NCBI RefSeq assembly: GCF_016239305.1
Contig: NZ_JAEHOQ010000004.1
Span: 152,122-216,121, forward strand
Reading direction: 5' to 3'
DNA from: Proteus vulgaris
GTDB lineage: Bacteria; Pseudomonadota; Gammaproteobacteria; Enterobacterales; Enterobacteriaceae
Length of the DNA stretch: 64,000 bases
Shown here in pieces: positions 31,755 through 41,873 of the stretch (positions within the stretch are counted from its first letter, which is position 1; the number at the start of each line of letters is the position of its first letter). Below the pieces are notes generated by a model that saw only the letters and a list, made by a program, of their open reading frames with translations, made no database searches and had not been told where the DNA came from. The translations under genes and the position numbers were made by a program.

Positions 31755-32915
31755 ATGACGAAGAAAACAGCAACAATTGCTATCCATAATGGGCTAAATG
31801 AAGACTCACAATTTGGTTGTGTAGTACCGCCTATCTATCTTTCTAGTACCTATAATTTTTTAGAATTTAATCAGCCTCGCGAACATGATTATTCTCGCCG
31901 TGGCAATCCTACCCGCGATATGGTGCAAAAAGCATTAGCTGAATTAGAAGGTGGTTTAGGCGCAGTTGTCACCAGTAGTGGAATGTCAGCAATTCATTTA
32001 ATTTGCACAGTTTTTCTTAAGCCAGATGATGTCATTGTTGCACCTCATGACTGCTATGGGGGAAGCTATCGTCTATTTAACAGCCAACAAGAACGTGGAG
32101 CTTATCGTGTTATTTTTGTTGATCAAAATGATGATGTCGCATTACAACAAGCCTTAGCTCATAAGCCTAAAATTGTTTTTATTGAGACACCTAGCAATCC
32201 ATTATTAAGAATAACGGATATTCGAAAGATCAGTGAATTAGCTCACCAACAAGGGGCATTAGTGGTGGCGGATAACACCTTTATGAGCCCGGTTTTACAA
32301 CAACCTTTGACCTTGGGAGCCGATATCGTTGTGCATTCCTGTACAAAATATCTTAATGGACATTCTGATATTGTGGCAGGTGTTGTTATCTGTCAGAGTC
32401 AGAAATTGCTTGAGGAGTTAAGCTGGTGGGCAAATAATATCGGTGTTACATCTGGCGCGTTTGATAGCTATTTATTATTACGAGGTATAAGAACACTCGT
32501 GCCACGAATTCGACTACAACAAGAAAATGCACAGGCATTAGTGGCATTTTTACAGACACAACCTTTAGTCGATAAAATATATTACCCCGCACTGGAAAAT
32601 CATGCAGGCCATCAAATAGCAAAAAAACAGCAGCAAGGTTTCGGTGCGATGTTAAGTTTTGAGTTAAAAGGAGGATTGGCGGTGATTAAACTCTTTTTAT
32701 CTCAATTAACACTCTTTACACTGGCAGAATCTTTAGGTGGGGTAGAAACCTTAATTTGTCACCCTGCCACGATGACACATGCAGGTATGTCAGAAGAGGC
32801 GAAAAAAATAGCGGGGATCAGTCCCTCATTACTTCGGATCTCTGTAGGCATTGAAGATAGTCAGGATTTAATTAACGATTTGCAAAGTGCGTTTGATGCA
32901 GCAACTAAAAGGTAA
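31755..32915 (+). CDS. metB: Cystathionine gamma-synthase
   Basis: A 386-residue Cys/Met-metabolism PLP enzyme (E. coli 386) joining O-succinylhomoserine and cysteine. YSRRGNPTRDMVQKALAELE, SSGMSAIHL, DNTFMSPVLQQPL and the PLP lysine in VVHSCTKYLNGHSD are visible. Divergent from metJ and 9 bases upstream of metL, forming metBL. Confidence 0.97.
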   Translation: MTKKTATIAIHNGLNEDSQFGCVVPPIYLSSTYNFLEFNQPREHDYSRRGNPTRDMVQKALAELEGGLGAVVTSSGMSAIHLICTVFLKPDDVIVAPHDCYGGSYRLFNSQQERGAYRVIFVDQNDDVALQQALAHKPKIVFIETPSNPLLRITDIRKISELAHQQGALVVADNTFMSPVLQQPLTLGADIVVHSCTKYLNGHSDIVAGVVICQSQKLLEELSWWANNIGVTSGAFDSYLLLRGIRTLVPRIRLQQENAQALVAFLQTQPLVDKIYYPALENHAGHQIAKKQQQGFGAMLSFELKGGLAVIKLFLSQLTLFTLAESLGGVETLICHPATMTHAGMSEEAKKIAGISPSLLRISVGIEDSQDLINDLQSAFDAATKR

Positions 32916-32924
32916 CCATGGATC

Positions 32925-35363
32925 ATGAGCGTAGTGGCAATTAAACAACAGGCGGAACCGATTTGCCGCCAGTTACATAAATTCGGTGGTAGCAGTCTTG
33001 CAGACATAAAATGTTATCAACGTGTCGTGAATATCATGACAAACTATAGCCAACCTAATGATCTTATGGTGGTTTCAGCTGCAGGATCAACAACTAATCA
33101 GCTAATTAGCTGGCTCAAACTGAGTCAAAGTGATCGCATTTCAGCGCATCAAGTTCAGCAAACATTACGACGTTACCAATTATCCTTAATTGAAGGACTT
33201 CTTTCAAAAGAGAATGCAGAGCTTCTCTCTCAAGCCTTTATTGCTGATCTCGAACGTTTGAGTTATTTGCTTGATAAGCCTATTACAGATGCGACTTATG
33301 CCGAAGTTGTCGGTCATGGTGAAATTTGGTCTGCGAAATTAATGGCAAAATTACTGACTGAACAAGGTTTACCGAGTGTTTGGTTAGATGCCCGTGAGTT
33401 TTTGTGTGCAGAAAGAGCCGCACAACCTCAAGTGAACGAAACGTTATCTCGGCCATTATTGCAATCACTATTAGCCAAGCACCCTGAAAGTCGTTTTGTA
33501 GTAACGGGTTTTATTAGTCGTAACCAACAAGGTGAAACAGTTTTATTGGGTCGTAACGGCAGTGACTATTCAGCGACACAAGTCGGTGCGTTAGCTGATG
33601 TCGGAAAAGTGACAATTTGGAGTGATGTTGCGGGGGTATACAGCGCTGACCCACGTAAAGTTAAAGATGCCTGCTTATTGCCTTTATTACGCTTAGATGA
33701 AGCCAGTGAATTGGCGCGTTTAGCCGCCCCAGTTTTACATACACGTACATTGCAACCCGTATCAGGTAGTAACATTGATTTGCAACTTCGCTGTAGTTAT
33801 CAACCAGAGCAGGGTTCTACTCGCATAGAACGTGTTTTAGCATCAGGAACTGGCGCGAAGATAGTCACAAGCCATGACGATGTTTGTTTAATTGAGCTAC
33901 AACTCTCATCCCATCAAAACTTTGAGCAAGTAGTAAAAGATGTTGATGAATTACTTAAGCGTGCGCAAATTCGTCCTTTAGCAATTGGCGTGGATAAAGA
34001 CAGTCAACTTTTACAACTTTGTTATACCAGTGAAGTGGCTAACAGTGCTTTAGATGTATTACAAGATGCGGTTTTGCCGGGTAAATTACATTTACGTGAA
34101 GGGTTCTCTTTAGTGGCGTTAGTTGGTGCGGGTGTGTGTAAAAATCCACTGCATTGCCATCGTTTTTATCAGCAACTTAAAGATCAGCCGGTTGAATTTA
34201 TTTGGCATGCTGAAGATAACATCAGCTTAGTCGCTGTATTGCGCAATTATACTGAGCATCTATTACAAGGTTTACACCAAACTTTATTTAGAGCCGAAAA
34301 ACAAATTGGTTTAGTGCTGTTTGGTAAAGGAAATATTGGCTCTCGTTGGTTAGAGCTTTTTGCTCGAGAACAAGAGCCGTTATCTGCACGCAGTGATTTT
34401 GAATTTATTCTTGCTGGTGTCGTTGATAGTCGCCGTAGTTTACTTGATTATCAAGGTATTGATCCTAGTCGAGCATTGGCTTTCTTTGATGAAGAATCAA
34501 CAGAACATACTGAAGAATCACTTTATCTTTGGATGAGAGCACACCCTTATGATGATTTAGTGGTTGTTGATATTACAGCGAATGAATCCCTTGCTACATC
34601 TTATGAAGATTTTGCCAGCTATGGTTTTCATGTTATTAGCGCTAATAAAATTGCAGGCTCTGCATCAAGTTTACGCTATCGCACCACACGAGACGCCTTC
34701 TCTAAAACTGGCCGTCATTGGTTATATAATGCCACTGTAGGCGCAGGTTTACCGATTAACCATACAGTGCGCGATTTACGTGAAAGTGGCGATTCCATTT
34801 TATCAATTAGTGGTATTTTTTCAGGTACATTATCGTGGTTATTCTTACAATTTGATGGCTCTGTGCCGTTTAGTGAATTGGTAGAACAAGCATGGCAACA
34901 AGGGTTAACGGAGCCTGATCCGCGAATTGATTTATCAGGACAAGATGTAATGCGTAAGCTGGTTATTCTTGCTCGTGAAGCAGGTTATGACATCGAACCA
35001 GAGCAAGTACGAGTTGAATCTTTAGTGCCTGTACAAGCTGAAACGGGTTCGTTAGAAGAGTTCTTTGATAACAGCGCGTTGATCAATGAACAAATGGCAC
35101 AGCGATTAGCGGCTGCCAATGAAATGGATATGGTATTGCGATATATCGCGCGTTTTGATGCCAATGGAAAAGCCAAAGTGGGAGTGGAAGCAGTGAGAAA
35201 AGATCATCCACTGGCATCATTGTTACCCGGAGATAATTTGTTTGCGATTGAAAGTCGTTGGTATCGTGATAACCCATTAGTAATTAGAGGTCCCGGCGCG
35301 GGGCGCGATGTGACTGCCGGTGCTATTCAGTCTGATCTCAATCGTCTTTCTCAATTATTGTAA
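32925..35363 (+). CDS. metL: Bifunctional aspartokinase II/homoserine dehydrogenase II
   Basis: An 812-residue fusion (E. coli 810). N-terminal aspartokinase (KFGGSSLAD at 19-27; FISRNQQGETVLLGRNGSDYSA), a middle ACT-like regulatory linker, and homoserine dehydrogenase from about 460, with NAD(P) site GKGNIGSRW and ISANKIAGSASS. It catalyses the first and third steps of the aspartate pathway. Follows metB with a 9-base gap. In E. coli metF follows; here a UPF0114 gene does. Confidence 0.97.
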   Translation: MSVVAIKQQAEPICRQLHKFGGSSLADIKCYQRVVNIMTNYSQPNDLMVVSAAGSTTNQLISWLKLSQSDRISAHQVQQTLRRYQLSLIEGLLSKENAELLSQAFIADLERLSYLLDKPITDATYAEVVGHGEIWSAKLMAKLLTEQGLPSVWLDAREFLCAERAAQPQVNETLSRPLLQSLLAKHPESRFVVTGFISRNQQGETVLLGRNGSDYSATQVGALADVGKVTIWSDVAGVYSADPRKVKDACLLPLLRLDEASELARLAAPVLHTRTLQPVSGSNIDLQLRCSYQPEQGSTRIERVLASGTGAKIVTSHDDVCLIELQLSSHQNFEQVVKDVDELLKRAQIRPLAIGVDKDSQLLQLCYTSEVANSALDVLQDAVLPGKLHLREGFSLVALVGAGVCKNPLHCHRFYQQLKDQPVEFIWHAEDNISLVAVLRNYTEHLLQGLHQTLFRAEKQIGLVLFGKGNIGSRWLELFAREQEPLSARSDFEFILAGVVDSRRSLLDYQGIDPSRALAFFDEESTEHTEESLYLWMRAHPYDDLVVVDITANESLATSYEDFASYGFHVISANKIAGSASSLRYRTTRDAFSKTGRHWLYNATVGAGLPINHTVRDLRESGDSILSISGIFSGTLSWLFLQFDGSVPFSELVEQAWQQGLTEPDPRIDLSGQDVMRKLVILAREAGYDIEPEQVRVESLVPVQAETGSLEEFFDNSALINEQMAQRLAAANEMDMVLRYIARFDANGKAKVGVEAVRKDHPLASLLPGDNLFAIESRWYRDNPLVIRGPGAGRDVTAGAIQSDLNRLSQLL

Positions 35364-35384
35364 AACGATATTTTCTTTTTAATC

Positions 35385-35420
35385 AAAACTATCAGTGATT
35401 TTTTTATTGCTGATAGTTTT
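35385..35420 (+). terminator. metBL terminator
   Basis: Arms AAAACTATCAG and CTGATAGTTTT, 11 bp each, with a T-rich loop and T-rich flank. Confidence 0.7.
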
Positions 35421-35486
35421 CTGTGTATTTTTTTCTCTTCTATACTGAAAAAGATCATTATTAATTTGTGTAGATAGAGAGGAAAT

Positions 35487-35999
35487 ATGAATAGAGTTGT
35501 AGAAAAATGGATGTATCGCTCTCGTTGGTTATTTGCACCTGTTTATATCGGTTTATCGCTTGGATTATTGGCATTGACGATCAAGTTTTTTCAGTCAATG
35601 TACGAGATCTTGCCTAATATTTTTGCCTTATCTGAAGCTGATTTAGTTTTACGTTTATTATCGCTAATTGATTTGGCATTAGTGGGTGGGTTATTGATAA
35701 TGGTAATTTTCTCAGGTTATGAGAATTTTATTACCAATATGGAAATCGAAGGTGCGAAGGATAAACTCTCTTGGTTAGGTAATATGGATGCAGAATCGCT
35801 GAAAAATAAAGTTGCTGCTTCTATTGTTGCTATCTCTTCTATTCATTTATTAGGGGTTTTTATGGACTTAAAAAATATCCCTGATAACAAGTTACTATGG
35901 TATGTGGTGCTACATCTGACTTTTGTTTTTTCCGCTTTTGTGATGGGATATTTAGAGAAGATCTCTAAACGAAGCAAGCGGGCGAATAAAACCAATTAA
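35487..35999 (+). CDS. UPF0114 (YqhA-like) inner-membrane protein
   Basis: A 170-residue protein with four hydrophobic stretches (about 15-36, 53-77, 108-125, 133-155). [16 protein letters not shown] and the [15 protein letters not shown] block are typical of the UPF0114/YqhA family. Function unknown. GAGAGGAAAT precedes the start. In E. coli yqhA lies elsewhere on the chromosome. Confidence 0.88.
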   Translation: MNRVVEKWMYRSRWLFAPVYIGLSLGLLALTIKFFQSMYEILPNIFALSEADLVLRLLSLIDLALVGGLLIMVIFSGYENFITNMEIEGAKDKLSWLGNMDAESLKNKVAASIVAISSIHLLGVFMDLKNIPDNKLLWYVVLHLTFVFSAFVMGYLEKISKRSKRANKTN

Positions 36000-36083
36000 G
36001 AGTGATAAAATGAGAGCTACAACACGTCGTTATTTTTAACCTTGGCTATACTTAAATCATCTCTAGTCAGAAAGGAGCGATTA

Positions 36084-36245
36084 ATGTCAAAAATTGAAAA
36101 ACATGTTGATCAGCTAAAAGATAAAGCGACGGAGGTGAAGCATCGGACAGAAGAAGAATTATCTGAAGTTGCCCACGATATAAAACATGGTGCATCTGAT
36201 CTTAAAGAAAACGTAGAAAAAAAGATTGATTCATTGAAAAAATGA
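36084..36245 (+). CDS. Small Lys/Glu-rich helical protein (CsbD/apolipoprotein-like)
   Basis: A 53-residue, highly charged, amphipathic protein: MSKIEKHVDQLKDKATEVKH and a repeating HDIKHGASDLKENVEKK pattern of 11-residue type. This resembles CsbD/YtxH-like or LEA-like stress proteins; a stress role is only a guess. AGGAG lies 6 bases before this ATG, so I prefer it to the in-frame ATG at 36042. A terminator follows. Confidence 0.7.
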   Translation: MSKIEKHVDQLKDKATEVKHRTEEELSEVAHDIKHGASDLKENVEKKIDSLKK

Positions 36246-36718
36246 ATATGCTATTTGTTAACACAAGGCGCTGCATAGTCAGCGCCTTTTCTATTTAACA
36301 GGTATTGATATTGTGAAATAGGAGAAAAGACACCAGACAAATTATCAATATTAAAAAAAATCATCTAAATTTTTCGCCAGATAAATTTTTACGTATCCTC
36401 CCCTTTCTAGTAAAAAACTCTTCTTAGTAGATAAGAAACGAAAAAATGTCCTTATTCTTAGCAAAATTGAGCCAAAACAACACGAATATTAGCCATTCTT
36501 ATAAGACTAAAGCCGTAATTAAATTTCAGAAAAATCCCCCAAAACGATTATTTTCTGATATGAATAGTAGGCTAAGTAAAAAAAGCAGTGTGGCTTATCA
36601 CAAAAATCAAAATAAAGTCACATTAGAAATGAAAGTTAATTACACAACTGGGAGGACATGACTTTTCTAATAGGAAGATGCATGTTGTTACCGCCACAAA
36701 GACAAGGTCAGGAGTCTC
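36246..36718. other. Region upstream of ppc
   Basis: After the small-gene terminator I see no gene I would support. A 71-codon frame at 36446-36661 lacks an RBS and any family resemblance. The ppc promoter must be here; AAGGTCAGGAG precedes the ppc ATG. Confidence 0.45.
36265..36290 (+). terminator. Terminator after the small helical protein
   Basis: Arms AAGGCGCTG and CAGCGCCTT with T4 and C. Confidence 0.85.
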
Positions 36719-39355
36719 ATGAATCAACAATATTCTGCTATGCGTAGCAATGTCAGTATGCTTGGCAAGCTACTTGGAGATACGATAAAAGAAGCACTTG
36801 GTGAGGAAATTTTAGATAAGGTCGAATCTATTCGAAAATTATCTAAATCATCACGAGCAGGTAATGAAGTGCAGCGACAAAAGTTGTTACTCACGTTACA
36901 GAATCTCTCTAATGATGAATTATTACCCGTTGCTAGAGCATTCAATCAATTCTTGAACCTGACGAATGTAGCCGAACAATACCATAGCATTTCACCTCAT
37001 GGTGAAGCCGCGAGTAATCCGGTGGCATTGGCAAAATTAATCTCTCGACTAAAAGATAAGAATTTTACGGATGCACAATTAAAAGAAGCCGTAGAACAAA
37101 TCTCTATTGAGCTGGTATTAACGGCGCATCCAACCGAAATTGCACGTCGTACTCTGATCCATAAGCTGGTTGAAGTTAATACCTGTTTATCTCAACTCGA
37201 TCATGATGATTTAGCCGATTATGAACGCACGAATATTATGCGTCGCTTACGCCAGTTAGTTGCTCAATCATGGCACACAGATGAAATTAGAAAAATCCGT
37301 CCAACGCCAATTGATGAAGCAAAATGGGGTTTTGCTGTTGTTGAAAATAGTTTATGGGAAGGTGTTCCCGCTTTCTTACGTGAATTTAATGAGCAGCTTA
37401 AAGAATCGATAGATTACAACTTACCAGTAGAAGCCTCACCTATTCGTTTTACATCATGGATGGGGGGAGACCGTGATGGTAACCCAAACGTTACAGCAGA
37501 AATTACGCGTCATGCTTTACTATTAAGTCGTTGGAAAGCTGCTGATTTATTCTTAAATGATATCCAAGTGCTTGTTTCAGAACTTTCGATGACAGAAAGT
37601 ACACCTGAACTGCGTGAATTAGCGGGGGGTGCTGAAGTTGCAGAGCCTTATCGTGAAATTGCTAAACAGTTACGTACTCGCTTACAAGTGACCCGTGATT
37701 ATTTAGAACAACGCATTAAAGGCCAACAATCTCTGCCACCTGAAGGGCTATTAATTGATAATGCAGAGCTTTGGGAACCACTTTATGCATGTTATCAATC
37801 GTTGACTCAGTGTGGTATGCGTATTATTGCCAATGGGCAATTGTTAGATACATTACGTCGTATCCGTTGTTTTGGCTTACAACTAGTTAAACTGGATATT
37901 CGCCAAGAAAGCACCAATCACACGGAAGCGCTCTCTGAATTAACACAATATTTAGAGTTGGGCGATTATGCGGCTTGGTCGGAAGAGCAAAAACAAACAT
38001 TCTTACTGGAAGAATTAAACTCTAAGCGTCCTCTTATTCCTACAAATTGGCAACCTAGTGCCCCGACACAAGAAGTATTTGAGACTTGCCGTGTTATTGC
38101 GCAATCACCAAAAGATTCTATCGCTTCTTATGTTATCTCAATGGCAAAAGTGCCTTCTGATGTATTAGCAGTAAAACTTTTATTAAAAGAAGCGGGTGCG
38201 GATATTCGCTTACCGGTTGCTCCGTTATTTGAAACACTTGAAGACTTAAATAACGCTGAAAGCGTGATGACTCGTCTGTTTGATATTCCGTGGTACCGCG
38301 ATTTAATTGATGACAAGCAAATGGTGATGATTGGCTATTCAGACTCTGCAAAAGATGCGGGTGTGATGGCTGCGTCATGGGCACAATATCGAGCTCAAGA
38401 TTCTCTGATCAAACTTTGTGAAAAATCAGGCGTAACATTAACATTATTCCATGGACGTGGCGGTACCATTGGTCGTGGCGGTGCACCAGCTCATGCAGCA
38501 TTACTATCTCAACCACCAGGAAGCCTGAAAGGTGGCCTGCGTGTAACTGAGCAAGGTGAAATGATCCGCTTTAAGTTTGGTTTGCCACAAGTGACAATTA
38601 GCAGTCTAGCTCACTATGCAGGCGCGATTTTAGAAGCTAACTTATTGCCACCACCAGAACCCAAAGCCCCTTGGATTGAAGTGATGGATTCATTGTCTGA
38701 CGTTTCTTGTGCAATGTATCGTGATTATGTTCGAGGACAAGAAGACTTTGTGCCTTACTTTAGGGCGGCAACCCCAGAAGGGGAATTGGGGAAATTACCT
38801 CTTGGTTCACGCCCAGCCAAACGTCGTCCAACAGGGGGCGTTGAAACTTTGCGTGCGATCCCGTGGATCTTTGCATGGACTCAAAACCGATTAATGTTAC
38901 CTGCTTGGTTGGGGGCAGGAGCCGCGTTACAACATGAAATCGATAGCGGAAAACAAGCGGTATTAGATGATATGTGTGAGAACTGGCCGTTCTTCAATAC
39001 ACGTATTGCTATGTTGGAAATGGTGTATGCCAAAGCGGATTTATGGTTAGCGGAATATTATGATCAACGTTTAGTTGAAGAGCGTTTATGGCCATTAGGA
39101 GCGAAATTACGTCAACAACTTTCTGATGATATTAAGAGTGTCTTGGCAATTTCAAAAGATGAGCACTTAATGGCGGATTTACCGTGGGTAGCGGAATCTA
39201 TTGCGCTACGTAATGTGTATACTGATCCATTAAACGTACTTCAGGCTGAGTTATTACAGCGCTCTCGTACTCATAGTGAGTCTGATCCACGTATTGAACA
39301 AGCGCTAATGGTAACAATTGCTGGTATTGCAGCGGGTATGCGTAATACTGGTTAG
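36719..39355 (+). CDS. ppc: Phosphoenolpyruvate carboxylase
   Basis: An 878-residue enzyme (E. coli 883) making oxaloacetate from PEP and bicarbonate. Active-site His in [14 protein letters not shown] (H137), [11 protein letters not shown] (Lys), [12 protein letters not shown] (mobile glycine-rich loop with catalytic Arg) and the C-terminal RNTG required for activity. Cytoplasmic tetramer, activated by acetyl-CoA and inhibited by aspartate in E. coli. Confidence 0.98.
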   Translation: MNQQYSAMRSNVSMLGKLLGDTIKEALGEEILDKVESIRKLSKSSRAGNEVQRQKLLLTLQNLSNDELLPVARAFNQFLNLTNVAEQYHSISPHGEAASNPVALAKLISRLKDKNFTDAQLKEAVEQISIELVLTAHPTEIARRTLIHKLVEVNTCLSQLDHDDLADYERTNIMRRLRQLVAQSWHTDEIRKIRPTPIDEAKWGFAVVENSLWEGVPAFLREFNEQLKESIDYNLPVEASPIRFTSWMGGDRDGNPNVTAEITRHALLLSRWKAADLFLNDIQVLVSELSMTESTPELRELAGGAEVAEPYREIAKQLRTRLQVTRDYLEQRIKGQQSLPPEGLLIDNAELWEPLYACYQSLTQCGMRIIANGQLLDTLRRIRCFGLQLVKLDIRQESTNHTEALSELTQYLELGDYAAWSEEQKQTFLLEELNSKRPLIPTNWQPSAPTQEVFETCRVIAQSPKDSIASYVISMAKVPSDVLAVKLLLKEAGADIRLPVAPLFETLEDLNNAESVMTRLFDIPWYRDLIDDKQMVMIGYSDSAKDAGVMAASWAQYRAQDSLIKLCEKSGVTLTLFHGRGGTIGRGGAPAHAALLSQPPGSLKGGLRVTEQGEMIRFKFGLPQVTISSLAHYAGAILEANLLPPPEPKAPWIEVMDSLSDVSCAMYRDYVRGQEDFVPYFRAATPEGELGKLPLGSRPAKRRPTGGVETLRAIPWIFAWTQNRLMLPAWLGAGAALQHEIDSGKQAVLDDMCENWPFFNTRIAMLEMVYAKADLWLAEYYDQRLVEERLWPLGAKLRQQLSDDIKSVLAISKDEHLMADLPWVAESIALRNVYTDPLNVLQAELLQRSRTHSESDPRIEQALMVTIAGIAAGMRNTG

Positions 39356-39377
39356 TGCTTAGCGAGTGAAAAATTAA

Positions 39378-39407
39378 AAACAGCGCTTAATTAGGCGCTG
39401 TTTTTTT
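39378..39407 (+). terminator. ppc terminator
   Basis: AAACAGCGC pairs with GCGCTGTTT, followed by seven T in all. Confidence 0.9.
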
Positions 39408-39415
39408 ATGCTTAT

Positions 39416-40393
39416 TTATTTTAAAGACGCGATAAATAAAATGCAATTAACACGAAAAATAAACCAGCGTTGATGCCAATTAGTTACCCCTTTATTAAGA
39501 GAAGAAAATAAAGAGTAACTAGAAAATTGTTTTGCGATTATTTTTTGATTTTGTGCATCACAACATTTACGAAAAAGAATAAAAAAACTACCTAATTCAC
39601 GAACAGCTTGTTGGCGGAGTGCTTTCGCTAATAACTGATCAGATTGTTTATCTGCTTCTTTTAATAACTGTAAGATTATCTGCAAATAACTTTGGGTTCG
39701 TTTGGCTTCTTTTTGTTGGTCGGGTTTGCGTGTAATAGAGTCAGGATTAGCGCAGTAATAATAGAGAGGTTGGTTATCAAAACCCATTCGCTCTGCAACA
39801 AGCGCTAATTGTGTTGTCCACAGTATATCTTCATGATAAAGACCTTCAATAAATTGAAGTTGGTATTTTTTTATTAAGTCATGTCGGATTAATTGCAACC
39901 AAACGAAATGTGGCCATTGGTGTTGAGTGACGGCATGAATGATCCACTCACTGCCTTTTATGACTTTTTGATAAGGTTGTCGTTGATGGATTGTTTTTTG
40001 GTGCTTTTTAAGATCACATGGATTGTATCGTTCGCCATTGCCAATTAAAACATCAACGTGTTGCGTAACGGCTAGTTGATACCAATGTGCGAGCAATTCA
40101 GGTTTAATAAAATCATCGCTATCAAAAAAAATTATCCATTCACCTTGAGCATATTTTAAACCCGTATTTCTTGCGCTGGATAATCCTTGATTAGTTTGTT
40201 GATAAAGCGTCACACGCACATCTTTTTGGCAATAAGAGGTTGCGATTTCAGCACTATTATCTGTCGAACCATCATTAACAATAATGACTTCAATATCAGT
40301 GAAAGTTTGTGTGAGCACACTATCCAATAATCTCGTTATACGAGACGCTTCATTAAACATAGGAACAATGACAGAAATTTTGGGTATTTTCAC
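39416..40393 (-). CDS. Family 2 glycosyltransferase, WaaH/YibD-like
   Basis: A 325-residue GT2 protein: KISVIVPMFNEASR, VIIVNDGSTDNS, NQGLSSARNTGL, FFDSDD (DxD). The middle block (WPHFVWLQLIRHDLIKKYQLQ ... LYHEDILWTTQ) strongly resembles E. coli YibD/WaaH, which adds glucuronic acid to the LPS inner core under phosphate limitation. I saw no Pho box to confirm that control. Stands alone between ppc and phrB; core-LPS modification is inferred. Confidence 0.75.
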   Translation of the reverse strand: MKIPKISVIVPMFNEASRITRLLDSVLTQTFTDIEVIIVNDGSTDNSAEIATSYCQKDVRVTLYQQTNQGLSSARNTGLKYAQGEWIIFFDSDDFIKPELLAHWYQLAVTQHVDVLIGNGERYNPCDLKKHQKTIHQRQPYQKVIKGSEWIIHAVTQHQWPHFVWLQLIRHDLIKKYQLQFIEGLYHEDILWTTQLALVAERMGFDNQPLYYYCANPDSITRKPDQQKEAKRTQSYLQIILQLLKEADKQSDQLLAKALRQQAVRELGSFFILFRKCCDAQNQKIIAKQFSSYSLFSSLNKGVTNWHQRWFIFRVNCILFIASLK

Positions 40394-40432
40394 AATATTG
40401 AGCCAGTTATCAATAAATAAAGTTTTGCTATC

Positions 40433-41863
40433 TTACCCCTTTTTTGCCTTTTCATAAGACTCAATCGCTCTTATTCGTGCTTTGGCGTGATCAACTATCG
40501 GTAATGGATAATCAAGAGAATTATTGGTTTTTGCGGCCCATTCATGAGGTGTGTGAATATACCGACTAGGCACATTGGCTAGCTCAGGAAGCCAATGACG
40601 GATAAATTCGCCATCAGGATCAAACTTGCGACCTTGGGTTGTGGGATTGAAAATTCGAAAATAAGGTACTGCATCGGTTCCTGTGGACGCAGCCCATTGC
40701 CAACCACCGTTATTTGATGCGAAATCGCCATCAATGAGCTGTGACATAAAATAACGCTCACCCCAACGCCAATCAATTAATAAATCTTTTATAAGAAAAC
40801 TGGCTGTGAGCATACGTAAGCGGTTATGCATCCAACCTGTGTGATTAAGTTGTCTCATGGCGGCATCAATAATAGGAAAGCCGGTTAAACCTTGTGTCCA
40901 AGCATTAAATTCCTCTTCATCATTACGCCAATTAATTTTTTCAGTCCAAAGCTGAAAGGCAATGTGTTTGCATAAATGAGGATTAGCCACAATTAAGTGT
41001 TGATAAAACTCTCGCCAAACCAATTCGTTAAACCACACAAAGGCACCTGATGAACTGTTTTCTAAAAAATCAGGCTCCGTTTGGTATAGGCGATTAAAAC
41101 ATTGGCGAATAGATAGTAATCCAATCGAAAGATAAGGGGATAATCGACTTGTGCCATCAACTGCTGGAATGTCTCGCCATTTTGCATAATGTGGGACGCT
41201 TTCATAACAGAATTGTTTTAAGCGTTTAAGTGCCTCTTCTTCAGTGGCGATAAAAGAGGGCGAGCTTGTATTTTCAAGTGAAAACAGCGGGGCTTTTAAA
41301 GGTGATACAACTTTTTGATGTGTTCTGATCTCAGGGATCGGTAACGAAGCATTATTTTGTGAAAAAAAGAGTCGCAAGAATGCATTTCTAAAGGGAGTAA
41401 AAACCTTATACATCTCTCCTTGTTGGGTGACTACATTACCCGGTGGAATAAACACATTGTCATGATAGGCATAAACGGTTGTCTTATTCTCTAGTAACTC
41501 AGAGACTTTTTTATCACGGCGTTGCTCATTAAGGGCATATTGGTGATTGAAAAAAAGCGCAGTAACTTGATGTTGTTGGCAATAGTGCGCCACTTCATTG
41601 GCTGCATTTGAATAAGTATTACTAATCACTAATGTGAGTGGAATATTGAGTTTTGCCAGCGATATCGAAAGATTAAGTAACGCATCATGAATAAACGCCT
41701 GACATGACAAAGCCATATGATGGGCTTTCCATTGTTCAGGCGTAATGGTGAAAAGGGCATGCACCTGTGCGTGTTTATCTTGGCAAGCATTAAAGAGTGC
41801 CTTGTTATCCGTCACTCTTAAATCATTACGAAACCAAACTAAATGAACAGGAGACGGGTGCAT
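40433..41863 (-). CDS. phrB: Deoxyribodipyrimidine photo-lyase
   Basis: A 476-residue CPD photolyase (E. coli 472). N-terminal antenna domain (HLVWFRNDLRVTDN), FAD-binding C-terminal domain with TSRLSPYLSIG, FNELVWREFYQHL, TGFPIIDAAMRQL, MHNRLRM and the W-rich DNA-lesion pocket WQWAASTGTDAVPYFR. Repairs UV cyclobutane dimers using blue light. 10 bases after proP, so possibly cotranscribed. Confidence 0.97.
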   Translation of the reverse strand: MHPSPVHLVWFRNDLRVTDNKALFNACQDKHAQVHALFTITPEQWKAHHMALSCQAFIHDALLNLSISLAKLNIPLTLVISNTYSNAANEVAHYCQQHQVTALFFNHQYALNEQRRDKKVSELLENKTTVYAYHDNVFIPPGNVVTQQGEMYKVFTPFRNAFLRLFFSQNNASLPIPEIRTHQKVVSPLKAPLFSLENTSSPSFIATEEEALKRLKQFCYESVPHYAKWRDIPAVDGTSRLSPYLSIGLLSIRQCFNRLYQTEPDFLENSSSGAFVWFNELVWREFYQHLIVANPHLCKHIAFQLWTEKINWRNDEEEFNAWTQGLTGFPIIDAAMRQLNHTGWMHNRLRMLTASFLIKDLLIDWRWGERYFMSQLIDGDFASNNGGWQWAASTGTDAVPYFRIFNPTTQGRKFDPDGEFIRHWLPELANVPSRYIHTPHEWAAKTNNSLDYPLPIVDHAKARIRAIESYEKAKKG

Positions 41864-41873
41864 GTAACCTCTC

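Noticed and set aside
36446..36661. 71-codon open frame upstream of ppc
   Set aside because: No ribosome site, no family resemblance, and composition like the surrounding AT-rich non-coding DNA.
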